A DNA stretch of 9,763 nt, from contig DATHVI010000143.1 of the NCBI GenBank assembly GCA_035461385.1, positions 1-9,763 on the forward strand, in the 5' to 3' direction. Under the pieces are notes generated by a model. It was given only the letters and a program-made list of their open reading frames with translations. It was not told the origin of the DNA and did not search any database. Each line of letters opens with the position of its first letter. The first letter of the stretch is position 1. Both the position numbers and the translations under genes were made by a program. The DNA comes from DATHVI01 sp035461385. GTDB taxonomy: Bacteria > Actinomycetota > Thermoleophilia > Solirubrobacterales > 70-9. Positions 1 through 6,774 of the stretch are shown piece by piece.

Positions 1-135
1 CCGCCCGGCCCCGACCCGTGCGGCGCGGCGCAGCGGGTCGCGGCCGATGCAACCGCCGGCGCGAGCGCGATCGCGGCGATCGTCGCGATCGCGATCCCCG
101 TGGCCCTCCTAACCCGGCCCACCGGAAGAACTTAG
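1..135 (+). CDS. 3' end of an unidentified gene, product with C-terminal hydrophobic segment (partial)
   Basis: The frame starting at base 1 stays open for 44 codons to a TAG at 133-135. Nearly every codon ends in G or C until the last few, as in the clear genes of this window. The visible tail is Pro/Gly/Ala-rich, then has a hydrophobic run at about residues 22-37 (many Ala, Ile and Val), and ends in a short polar tail, TRPTGRT. This fits a C-terminal membrane anchor or the last helix of a membrane protein. The N-terminal part lies outside the window, so no family can be named. The coding call rests on third-position GC and the hydrophobic pattern only. No clear terminator follows, and LtrA starts 81 bases downstream on the same strand. 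Confidence 0.5.
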   Translation, partial: PPGPDPCGAAQRVAADATAGASAIAAIVAIAIPVALLTRPTGRT

Positions 136-216
136 CTCGGCACGCGACCCGATGCGCCAGCTCCCCGGCGGCGGCGCTGCGGGCGGCCCTGCTCCCGCGA
201 TTGCCATCATCCGCTC
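136..216. other. Short intergenic region upstream of the LtrA-like gene
   Basis: These 81 bases lie between the TAG of the upstream gene and the GTG start of the LtrA-like gene. I see no good Shine-Dalgarno sequence before either candidate start (GTG at 217 or ATG at 232) and no hairpin followed by a T-run. A weak CATCAT at 205-210 would be at the right distance for a -10 box of a leaderless transcript starting near 217, but it matches the actinobacterial TAnnnT pattern only partly. Confidence 0.3.
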
Positions 217-1416
217 GTGACCACGGCTCCCATGCGCTCTGAGCGGCGACTCCGGGCCGTGCTCCGCCAGGGAGCGAAGGTGAGGTTCCTCGAGCTCTTC
301 TTCGACCTCGTCTTCGTGCTCGCCTTCACCCAGTGCACCGCGCTGATGGTCGAGCGCGGCAGCTGGGCGGGAATCGCCCAGGGGATGCTGGTGCTGGCGC
401 TGCTGTGGTGGGCGTGGGCCGGGTACGCGTGGCTGACCAGCGTGCTCGACCCCGAGGAGGGCGCGGTCCGGCTCGTCATCTTCGGCGCGATGGCGGGGCT
501 GCTGATCGTCGGGCTCTCGGTGCCGGAGGCGTTTTCCGACCGCGCGCTCGCGTTCGCGATCGCCTACGGCATCGTCCGCTACGCCCATCTCGCCCTCTTC
601 GCGCTCGCCAGTCGCGACGATCCCGAGCTGCGCCACTCCGTCGTCACCCTGGCGGTGAGCTCGACGCTCGCGCTCGCAATCCTGGTCGTCGCCTCGTTCC
701 TCGACGAGATCGCGCAGGGGGCGATGTGGGCGCTGGTGCTCCTGTTCGACTTCGGCGGCCCGGCGCTGTTCGGGGTTGCCGGCTGGCGGTTGGTCCCCGC
801 CCACTTCGCCGAGCGCCACGGCCTGATCGTCATCCTCGCGCTCGGTGAGTCGATCGTCGTCCTCGGGATCGGGGCCGAGGTCGGGCTGAGCGCGGCGGTG
901 ATCGTCGCGGCGAGCCTCGGGGTCGCAATCGCGGCGGCGATCTGGTGGATCTACTTCGACGTCGTCGCCCTCGTCACCGAGCGACGGCTGACCGCGGCGT
1001 CCCCGGGACGGCAGCGCAACGCGCTCGCCCGCGATGCCTACTCCTACCTCCACCTGCCGATGGTCGCCGGGATCATCCTCGCCGCCTACGGGCTCGAGCA
1101 GACAGTCCATCACGTCTCCGACCCGCTCGAGACCGTGCCCGCGTCCGCGTTCCTCGGCGGTGTGGCGCTCTACCTGCTGGCCCACGTCGCGCTCCGGCTG
1201 CGCACCGCAGGCGCGGTCAACCGGCACCGCCTGCTGTTCGCGATCGCCCTGCTCGCGATGGTGCCGATCGCGACCGAGGTCGATGCGCTCGTCGTCGCCG
1301 CAGCCGTCGCCGGGATCCTCTGGACGATGATCGCCTTCGAGACCGCGGGCTACGGCACCGACCGCGCCCGCGTACGCCACCAAGTTGCAACCGAGCAGCC
1401 GCCGGCCTCGCCCTAA
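217..1416 (+). CDS. ltrA: LtrA-family integral membrane protein (low temperature requirement protein A)
   Basis: This 399-residue, very hydrophobic protein has about ten or more predicted membrane spans. It carries the hallmarks of the LtrA family (Pfam PF06772). ELFFDLVF is at residues 26-33, just before the first helix. A conserved HFAERHGLIVILALGES block is at 196-212, and YSYLHLPMV is at 275-283. The length of about 400 residues is normal for the family. The family is named from a Listeria gene needed for growth in the cold; its biochemical activity is not established, so the symbol marks family membership only. I chose the GTG at 217, but the ATG at 232 (residue 6) is equally possible because neither has a clear ribosome binding site. 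It ends 96 bases before the protease start; whether the two are co-transcribed is unknown. Confidence 0.9.
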   Translation: MTTAPMRSERRLRAVLRQGAKVRFLELFFDLVFVLAFTQCTALMVERGSWAGIAQGMLVLALLWWAWAGYAWLTSVLDPEEGAVRLVIFGAMAGLLIVGLSVPEAFSDRALAFAIAYGIVRYAHLALFALASRDDPELRHSVVTLAVSSTLALAILVVASFLDEIAQGAMWALVLLFDFGGPALFGVAGWRLVPAHFAERHGLIVILALGESIVVLGIGAEVGLSAAVIVAASLGVAIAAAIWWIYFDVVALVTERRLTAASPGRQRNALARDAYSYLHLPMVAGIILAAYGLEQTVHHVSDPLETVPASAFLGGVALYLLAHVALRLRTAGAVNRHRLLFAIALLAMVPIATEVDALVVAAAVAGILWTMIAFETAGYGTDRARVRHQVATEQPPASP

Positions 1417-1512
1417 GGCTGAGGCCCCTTGCTGCCGATAGGGGGTGTGAGGTTTCGCCCGGCGCCGGCCCGAGCGCCGAGCTCGAGGCCGCCCGGTGGG
1501 CACGCGATCAGG
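1417..1512. other. Spacer between LtrA-like gene and subtilase
   Basis: This 96-base spacer has no recognisable gene. It contains GC-rich short repeats but no convincing terminator. Purine-rich bases (AGGATGGAAG, about 1510-1519) at and just after its end could act as a ribosome binding site for the GTG at 1528, or in part for the ATG at 1513. The open frame extends upstream to 1429, but that stretch reads as Pro/Arg-rich sequence and not as a signal peptide, so I left it out of the protease. Confidence 0.3.
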
Positions 1513-3243
1513 ATGGAAGCTACGCACGTGGATCGAATCTCGGCCCGGCGCGTTCGCGCCGCGGTCGCCTCCGCGATCGGCGCCCTCGCGTTGATCGCCG
1601 CCGCCCCGGCGGCGGGCGGCGAGGCGCGCCCGACCGACCGGGCGACCGGCGCCGATCCGCTCGTCGGCGGGCATGCGCCCGAGGCCGCGTTCGCCCCCGG
1701 GGAGCTGATCGTCGGCTACAAGCCGGGGGTCGGCGCCGAGCGCCGGCGCGCCGTGCGCTCTCGCCTCGATGCGACGCTCGCCGACAAGCTTCCGCTGCCC
1801 CGGCTCGAGCTCGTCGACCTCCCGCCCGGCAAGGCGGTGCGCGCGGCGGCGCGCCGGCTCGCCCGCCTTCCGGGGGTCGAGTACGCAGAGCCGAACTACT
1901 ACCGCTACCGCGACCGGACTCCGAACGACGCCGACTTCGGCCGCCTGTGGGGGCTCGAGAACACCGGTCAGCGGGTCGCTCGCGTCGATGGGACCCCGGG
2001 CGCCGACATCTCGGCTCCCGGCGGATGGGAGGCGACCGTCGGCAGCAGGGCGGTCGGCGTCGCCGTCGTCGACGACGGGATCGACTACACGCATCCCGAC
2101 CTGGCGGCGAACGTCTGGCGCAACCCGGGCGAGAGCGGCAGCGGTGGCGAGGCGAACGGAGTCGACGACGAGGGCAACGGCTGGGTCGACGACTTGCGCG
2201 GCTGGGACTTCGTCGGCAACGACAGCAACCCGGCGCCGGCGGGCCACGACGCCGATCACGGCACCCACGTCGCGGGGACGATCGGCGCGGTCGGAAACGA
2301 CGGAACCGGGATCACCGGCGTCAACTGGCGGGTCAGCCTCGTCCCGGCGCGCGTCTTCGACGCGAACGGCGCGACGACGATCACGCGGCTCGTCAACGCC
2401 TACGGGTACGTGGCCGCGAACGCGATCCCGGTCGTGAACGGCAGCTACGGCGGCGGCGGGTACTCGACCACCGAGCGTAAGGCGATCGCCGCCTCCTCCG
2501 GGACCCTGTTCGTCGTCGCCGCCGGCAACTCGTCCCGCGACAACGACGCGACCCCGACCTACCCCTGCGCCTACCCGCTCGCGAACGTGGTCTGCGTCGC
2601 CGCGACCGACAACCGCGACCGGCTCGCGTCGTTCTCGAGCTACGGCTCCGAAAGCGTCGACCTCGCCGCGCCCGGCGTCAGCGTCCACTCGACCGTCCGC
2701 GGCGGCGCCTACGAGTCCTGGGACGGCACCTCGATGGCCACCCCCCACGTAGCCGGCGCGGCGGCGCTGCTCTGGGCGGCCGACCGGGACGCCACCGTCG
2801 CCGAGGTCCGCGAGCGACTGCTCGAAGGCGTCGACCCGGTGCCGGCGCTCGCCGACCTGGTCGCGACCGGGGGACGCCTCAACGTCGAGAGCTCGCTCGC
2901 CCTCGGGCCGGTGGCCGCCGGCAGTCCCGACGACGATGAGTGGTTCGCGCCGCCGCCCGGGGGCCCGGCCGTCCAACCCGACACCACCCCGCCGGCGACG
3001 CTGATCGCCAAGCGCCCGCCGCGAACGACGAAGCGGCGCCGGGCGGCGTTCCGGTTCCGGGCCTCCGAGCCGGTGCGCCACTTCCGCTGCAAGCTCGACC
3101 GCCGCCGCTGGCGCCCGTGCTCCTCGCCGCAGCGCTACCGCCGCCTCGCGGCTGGCCGCCACGTCTTCCGCGTCCGCGCGATCGACCTCGCCGGCAACGT
3201 CGAGGCGCCGGCGACGCGTCGCGTCTGGCGAGTCCGCAGGTAG
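1513..3243 (+). CDS. Secreted subtilisin-like serine protease (S8 family) with C-terminal beta-sandwich domain
   Basis: A secreted endopeptidase of about 576 residues. Numbered from the ATG at 1513, the N-terminus has Arg residues followed by a hydrophobic stretch ending AAAPAAGG, a good signal peptide. A propeptide follows, with FAPGELIVGYKPG at its start and LPGVEYAEPNY at its end. The S8 catalytic domain has Asp187 (VVDDGID), His249 (DHGTHVAG), oxyanion-hole Asn339 (AAGNSS) and Ser407 (GTSMATPHVAG), so it should be active. The Asp-rich insert GVDDEGNGWVDD, common in this S8 subgroup, may bind calcium. Cys352 and Cys361 could form a disulfide. From residue 490 (DTTPPATLI) to the end is an Ig-like or bacterial-repeat beta-sandwich, very rich in Arg and Lys, with Cys526 and Cys536. 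The GTG at 1528, preceded by GGAAG at a good distance, is a strong alternative start. The substrate is unknown. Confidence 0.93.
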   Translation: MEATHVDRISARRVRAAVASAIGALALIAAAPAAGGEARPTDRATGADPLVGGHAPEAAFAPGELIVGYKPGVGAERRRAVRSRLDATLADKLPLPRLELVDLPPGKAVRAAARRLARLPGVEYAEPNYYRYRDRTPNDADFGRLWGLENTGQRVARVDGTPGADISAPGGWEATVGSRAVGVAVVDDGIDYTHPDLAANVWRNPGESGSGGEANGVDDEGNGWVDDLRGWDFVGNDSNPAPAGHDADHGTHVAGTIGAVGNDGTGITGVNWRVSLVPARVFDANGATTITRLVNAYGYVAANAIPVVNGSYGGGGYSTTERKAIAASSGTLFVVAAGNSSRDNDATPTYPCAYPLANVVCVAATDNRDRLASFSSYGSESVDLAAPGVSVHSTVRGGAYESWDGTSMATPHVAGAAALLWAADRDATVAEVRERLLEGVDPVPALADLVATGGRLNVESSLALGPVAAGSPDDDEWFAPPPGGPAVQPDTTPPATLIAKRPPRTTKRRRAAFRFRASEPVRHFRCKLDRRRWRPCSSPQRYRRLAAGRHVFRVRAIDLAGNVEAPATRRVWRVRR

Positions 3244-3257
3244 CGACCCGGGGCGCG

Positions 3258-3272
3258 CTCGCTCAGCGCGAG
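3258..3272. terminator. Weak hairpin at the convergent subtilase/M42 junction
   Basis: CTCGC (3258-3262) and GCGAG (3268-3272) pair perfectly around a 5-base loop. The hairpin sits between two convergent genes, overlaps the M42 stop codon, and has no T-run on either side. It could help terminate both transcripts, but a 5-bp stem in sequence this GC-rich is weak evidence. Confidence 0.2.
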
Positions 3273-4312
3273 AGGTCGACGTTCGCGTCGAGCTCGGCGG
3301 CGAACCCCGCGACGAGCTCGACCGCGGCCTCGACGTCATCGAGGTCGACCATCTCGACCGGAGAGTGCATGTAGCGCAGCGGGATGCTGACGAGCCCGGT
3401 CGGCACCCCGGCGCGCGAGACGTGGATCGCGTCGGCGTCGGTGCCGGTGCGCCGGCCGGAGGCCTCGACCGTGTAGTCGATCCCGAGCCGCTCGGCGGTC
3501 TCGCAGAGGAGCTCGAACAGCTTCGGCGACAGCGTCGAGCCACGGCCGATCACCGGCCCGGACCCGAGCGGGTGACTGCCGAGCTCCTTCTCGTCGACCC
3601 CGGGGGCGTCGGTCGCGTGGGTGACGTCGATCGCGATCGCGAGGTCGGGCTCGGCGGCGAACGCGCTCGTCGCCGCGCCGTTGAGGCCGATCTCCTCCTG
3701 AACCGAGGCGATCGCCGCCATCCGCCCCGGCGGTCCGCCGCGCTCGTGGCAGCGCCGCAGCGACTCGAGCGCGACGTAGGCGCCGAGCCGGTTGTCCATC
3801 GAGCGCGAGACGAGCCGGGTGCCGTCGAGGCCCAGCGGGTCGGCGTCGATCACCACCGGATCGCCGATCCGAACCAGCTCGAGCGCCCGGTCGCGGTCGC
3901 CGGCGCCGATGTCGATGTGCATGTCGCGCAGGTCGACCGGCTTCTTCCGCTGCTCGTCGCGCAGCAGGTGGATCGGCTTGCGTCCGGCGACCCCGGCGAC
4001 GCTGCCGTCGCGGGTCGCGATCCGGACCCGCTGTCCGACGAGGATCTGCGCGTCCCAGCCGCCGATCGGGGCGAAGTAGAGGAAGCCCTTCTCGTCGACG
4101 TGGGTGACGACGAGCCCGATCTCGTCGATGTGGCCCACGACCGCGAGCAGCGGGCGCGCGCCGGCCTCGCCGATCGTCGCGATCGTCGACCCGATGCCGT
4201 CGACCTCGAGCTCGGCAAACGACGCCGCCTCGCGCCAGACCGACACGCCGAGGCCTTCGTAGCCGGACGGCGACGGCGCGGCGAGCAGCTTTTCGAGGAG
4301 CTCCGGAGCCAA
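3263..4312 (-). CDS. M42-family metallo-aminopeptidase (glutamyl aminopeptidase / TET-type)
   Basis: A cytoplasmic dinuclear-metal aminopeptidase of 349 residues, the usual length for the family. All M42 metal ligands are visible: His61 (VVGHIDEIG), bridging Asp173 (SMDNR), Glu207 (VQEEIGLNGA), Asp229 (IDVTHATDAPG) and His316 (RYMHSPVEMV). Glu206 is the catalytic base by family analogy. Family members form large tetrahedral or dodecameric complexes that trim peptides from the N-terminus; that is family knowledge, not visible here. The start is taken as TTG at 4312, because it is the only start codon between the upstream in-frame stop and the conserved LLEKLL...SGYEG opening. There is no Shine-Dalgarno sequence before it. 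It follows the IlvG-like gene by 36 bases on the same strand, so translation probably depends on coupling. Confidence 0.95.
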   Translation of the reverse strand: MAPELLEKLLAAPSPSGYEGLGVSVWREAASFAELEVDGIGSTIATIGEAGARPLLAVVGHIDEIGLVVTHVDEKGFLYFAPIGGWDAQILVGQRVRIATRDGSVAGVAGRKPIHLLRDEQRKKPVDLRDMHIDIGAGDRDRALELVRIGDPVVIDADPLGLDGTRLVSRSMDNRLGAYVALESLRRCHERGGPPGRMAAIASVQEEIGLNGAATSAFAAEPDLAIAIDVTHATDAPGVDEKELGSHPLGSGPVIGRGSTLSPKLFELLCETAERLGIDYTVEASGRRTGTDADAIHVSRAGVPTGLVSIPLRYMHSPVEMVDLDDVEAAVELVAGFAAELDANVDLSR

Positions 4313-4348
4313 CGGGAAGCGGAAGGCTACGGCAACGGCGCCGAGCCG

Positions 4349-6025
4349 CTACGCGAGGACCGCCTTGCGCGGGTAGACGACCTCGGGATCGGTGAGGACG
4401 TTGACCAGCGCCGGCTTGCCGCTCTCGAACGCCCGCTCGAGCGCCGGGCCGAGCTCGGCCGGGTGGTGGACGAGCTCGCCGTGGCCGCCGAGCGCCCGCA
4501 CGACCTCGTCGTAGCGGGTAGCCGGCCGCAGCTCGGCGGCGACCTGGTAGCCGTAGAGGAACTTCATCGGGTGGTACTCGAGCGCCCAGATGCCGTTGTT
4601 GCCGATCACCCCGACCACCGGCAGCCCGTGGCGGACCATCGTGTCGAATTCGAGCCCGCTGAACCCGAACGCGCCGTCGCCGAGCAGGAGGACGACCTGG
4701 CGATCGGGATGGGCGACCTTGGCGCCGATCGCCTGCCCCGGCCCGGCGCCGAGGCAGCCGTACGGACCGGGGTCCATCCAGGCGCCGGGCTCGTGCGTCT
4801 CGACGACCCGGCCTGCGTAGGAGACGAAGTCGCCGCCGTCGCCGATCACGATCGCGTCGCGGTCGAGCATCGCCGCGAGCTCGCGGTAGATCCGCAGCGG
4901 ATGGAGCGGCGCCCGGTCGTCGTCGAGCTCCGGCCGCTCGCCCTCGCGCTTCTCGCGCTCGGTCGCCGCCAGCGCCTCGACCCACGGGCGGGTGGCGGCG
5001 GGCCCGGCGGCGGCGGGCGCGGCCGACTCACGCAGGGCGGCGAGGGTCGGGGCGATCGCGCCGACGAGCTCGATCTCGGGCCGTCGGGTTGCCGCGAGGT
5101 CGCTCGGCGCCTCGTCGAGGGAGACGAGCTTCGTCTCGTCGCCGAAGCTCGCGCCGAACCCGAGCCGGAAGTCGAGCGGCACCCCGACGACGAGCGCGAC
5201 GTCGGCCTCCTTGAGCCCGCGTCCGCGGGCGCGCGAGAAGCAGTGCTCGTGGTCGGCGGGCAGGCAGCCGCGGCCCATCCCGTTGAGGAAGACCGGAATC
5301 CCGAGCGCCTCGGCGAGCGCCCGAAGCTCGGCCTCTCCGCGCGCCCAGTAGAGGCCGGTGCCGGCCATGATCACCGGCCGCTCGGCGCCGGCGAGCAGCG
5401 CCGCCGCCTCCTCGGCGCGCTCGGCGACCGTGCCCGGCTCCGCCGCCGGCGGCGAGGGGATCTCGGCCTCGGCCTCGGAGAAGACGACGTCGAGCGGGTA
5501 GTCGACGAACGCCGGCCCGCTCGGCTGCGCGGTCGCGGTGGCGAGCGCCTCAGCGGTCGCGGCCGGGATCGCCGCCGTCTCCTTGACCGTCCTCGCCGAC
5601 TTCGTGAGCGGCGAGACGAACGGCACGTGGTCTATCTCCTGGAGCGACCCCGAGCCCCAGCGCATCTCCGGGGCGCGGCCGCCGAGGACGACCAGCGGCG
5701 AGCGGTTCTGCTGGGCGCCGGCGAGCGCGCTGATCGCGTTCGTCACCCCGGGCCCGGCGGTGAGCGCGGCGACGCCCGGCGTGCGGGTCGCCTTCGCGAA
5801 CCCTTCGGCGGCCCAGGCGGCGGCCTGCTCGTGACGGGTGTCGACGAGCTCGATCCCCTCCTCCCGGCAGCCGTCGTAGATCGAGAACAGGTGGCCGCCG
5901 GAGAGCGTGAACAGGTGCGAGACGCCGTGCGCCCGGAGCGTCCGCGCGACGAGGCGGCCGCCGTGGACGCCCGCATGCTCGCCGCCGGGCTGCTCGGCAC
6001 CTGTGCCTGGCTCGGTCGTCGCCAT
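4349..6025 (-). CDS. ilvG: IlvG-like thiamine-diphosphate enzyme (acetolactate synthase family)
   Basis: A 558-residue ThDP-dependent enzyme with the three-domain layout of the acetolactate synthase/decarboxylase family. The N-terminal domain has the cofactor-activating Glu66 in DTRHEQ and the TAGPGVTNAISA block (89-100). The C-terminal domain has the ThDP/Mg motif from GDG (449-451) to NN (476-477). Recalled similarity to Mycobacterium tuberculosis IlvG (Rv1820) is high throughout, for example SGGHLFSIYDGCREEGI and AELRPATRYDEVVRALGGHG; the symbol follows that usage and does not mean E. coli ilvG. The reaction is uncertain. No ilvN regulatory subunit or ilvC is adjacent, and the segment after NN (GIWALEYHP) differs from true acetohydroxyacid synthases, so another 2-keto acid or acyl-CoA lyase activity is possible. 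The ATG at 6025 follows GGGGAG. It leads a probable operon with the M42 peptidase. Confidence 0.88.
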   Translation of the reverse strand: MATTEPGTGAEQPGGEHAGVHGGRLVARTLRAHGVSHLFTLSGGHLFSIYDGCREEGIELVDTRHEQAAAWAAEGFAKATRTPGVAALTAGPGVTNAISALAGAQQNRSPLVVLGGRAPEMRWGSGSLQEIDHVPFVSPLTKSARTVKETAAIPAATAEALATATAQPSGPAFVDYPLDVVFSEAEAEIPSPPAAEPGTVAERAEEAAALLAGAERPVIMAGTGLYWARGEAELRALAEALGIPVFLNGMGRGCLPADHEHCFSRARGRGLKEADVALVVGVPLDFRLGFGASFGDETKLVSLDEAPSDLAATRRPEIELVGAIAPTLAALRESAAPAAAGPAATRPWVEALAATEREKREGERPELDDDRAPLHPLRIYRELAAMLDRDAIVIGDGGDFVSYAGRVVETHEPGAWMDPGPYGCLGAGPGQAIGAKVAHPDRQVVLLLGDGAFGFSGLEFDTMVRHGLPVVGVIGNNGIWALEYHPMKFLYGYQVAAELRPATRYDEVVRALGGHGELVHHPAELGPALERAFESGKPALVNVLTDPEVVYPRKAVLA

Positions 6026-6027
6026 CG

Positions 6028-6039
6028 CTCCCCACCCTA
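6028..6039 (-). promoter_or_regulatory. Start region of the IlvG-like gene: ribosome binding site and/or leaderless -10 box
   Basis: Read on the minus strand, TAGGGT (6039-6034) is followed by GGGGAGCG and the ATG at 6025. GGGGAG (6033-6028) can serve as a Shine-Dalgarno sequence, though only 2 bases from the start. TAGGGT also fits the actinobacterial -10 pattern TAnnnT, placed 8 bases before the ATG, which is the geometry expected for a leaderless mRNA. The sequence alone cannot decide between these readings. Confidence 0.4.
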
Positions 6040-6071
6040 GCCGCTCACCGCCGCCGGGACCCCCGCTCGGC

Positions 6072-6088
6072 CGCGCCTGCGCGGCGCG
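6072..6088. repeat. Inverted repeat in the divergent IlvG-like/GNAT intergenic region
   Basis: CGCGCC (6072-6077) and GGCGCG (6083-6088) are exact inverted copies around TGCGC. It lies in the 97-base region between two divergent genes and could be an operator half-site pair or a leader hairpin. The high GC background makes such repeats fairly common. Confidence 0.3.
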
Positions 6089-6092
6089 CCCG

Positions 6093-6106
6093 GGAGCGCG
6101 CGCTCC
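6093..6106. promoter_or_regulatory. 14-bp perfect palindrome next to a candidate -10 box (possible operator)
   Basis: GGAGCGCGCGCTCC is a perfect palindrome. Two bases downstream is TATGCT (6108-6113), which fits the TAnnnT -10 pattern for the plus strand, 9 bases before the TTG start of the acetyltransferase. A repressor bound to the palindrome would cover the spacer between -35 and -10. No convincing -35 hexamer is visible. Confidence 0.35.
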
Positions 6107-6122
6107 GTATGCTCACGCCGCC

Positions 6123-6767
6123 TTGCCCGCCGAGGTCGTCCCCGTCACACCCCGCCGGCGCGCCGCGACCGCGGCGGCGATCGCCCGCGGGTTCCTCGAC
6201 AACGAGGTCTGGGTGTGGATGGTCCCTGACGAGCGGCGCCGGCGCCGTTTGCTCGATCGCTACTACCGGGTGATGATCAAGCGGATCTTCGCCCCGCGCG
6301 GCGGCGCATGGACCACCGCCGACGCCGCGGGGGGAGCGCTCTGGGCACCGCCCGGCACCTGGCCGCTGACCCCGGCCGAGACGCGCTGGGACCTCTACGC
6401 CCTCCTGCCCTGGATCGGGATCGGCGGGATCAGGCGCGGCCACGACGTCGACCGGGTGATGGGCGGCCGCCATCCGAAGCGGCCCCACTACTACCTCCAG
6501 ACGCTCTCGATCGACCCCGCCCGCCAGCGGCGGGGATACGGGTCGGCGCTGCTGCGGCCGCTGCTCGAGCGCTGCGATGCCGAGGGGATGCCCGCCTATC
6601 TCGAGACCCAGCGCGAGTCGAACATCCCCTTCTACCGCCGGTTCGGGTTCGTCGAGGACACCCCGATCCGGCTCCCCGGCGGGCCGCCGCTGTGGCCGAT
6701 GTGGCGCGAGCCGGCGGTCGCCGCCGGGCCCGAGCACGCCGACGCCGCGGTGGGCGAGCCCGCCTGA
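6123..6767 (+). CDS. GNAT-family N-acetyltransferase
   Basis: A probable cytoplasmic acetyl-CoA-dependent acetyltransferase of 214 residues. The C-terminal half shows the GNAT core. Beta strand 4 is YLQTLSIDP (124-132), followed by the acetyl-CoA pyrophosphate loop QRRGYGS (135-141) and helix 3 (ALLRPLLERC). ETQRESNIPFYRRFGF (161-176) is the usual region of strand 5 and helix 4 closing the active site. The N-terminal half has Trp-rich VWVWMVPDE (29-37) and a basic helix, as in several GNATs of about 200 residues that lack an assigned substrate. The open frame extends upstream past the divergent gene's start, but the first sensible start is TTG at 6123, giving MPAEVVPVTPRRR. That start has no Shine-Dalgarno sequence. 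The substrate cannot be inferred from neighbours. Confidence 0.85.
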   Translation: MPAEVVPVTPRRRAATAAAIARGFLDNEVWVWMVPDERRRRRLLDRYYRVMIKRIFAPRGGAWTTADAAGGALWAPPGTWPLTPAETRWDLYALLPWIGIGGIRRGHDVDRVMGGRHPKRPHYYLQTLSIDPARQRRGYGSALLRPLLERCDAEGMPAYLETQRESNIPFYRRFGFVEDTPIRLPGGPPLWPMWREPAVAAGPEHADAAVGEPA

Positions 6768-6774
6768 GGCTCAG
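6764..6774. repeat. Symmetric stop-codon junction of convergent genes
   Basis: CTGAG (6764-6768) and CTCAG (6770-6774) are exact inverted copies around one base. The left arm contains the TGA of the acetyltransferase and the right arm the reverse complement of the TGA of the cyclase. Only 3 bases lie between the two stop codons, so there is no room for a separate terminator and the transcripts probably overlap. Confidence 0.4.

Noticed and set aside
66..102. Cluster of GCGATCGC-like words, resembling the cyanobacterial HIP1 repeat
   Set aside because: In frame it encodes an Ala/Ile/Val membrane segment of the upstream gene, and codon choice (GCG ATC) alone explains the repeats.
109..3543. 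Very long minus-strand open frame (1144 codons)
   Set aside because: Its product is Arg/Asp/Gly-rich low-complexity sequence with no domain, and it lies antisense to the well-supported LtrA-like and subtilase genes. It reflects the scarcity of stop codons in GC-rich DNA.
3365..6040. Plus-strand open frame of 891 codons
   Set aside because: It is antisense to the M42 and IlvG-like genes, which carry complete catalytic motifs, and its translation is compositionally biased without recognisable folds.
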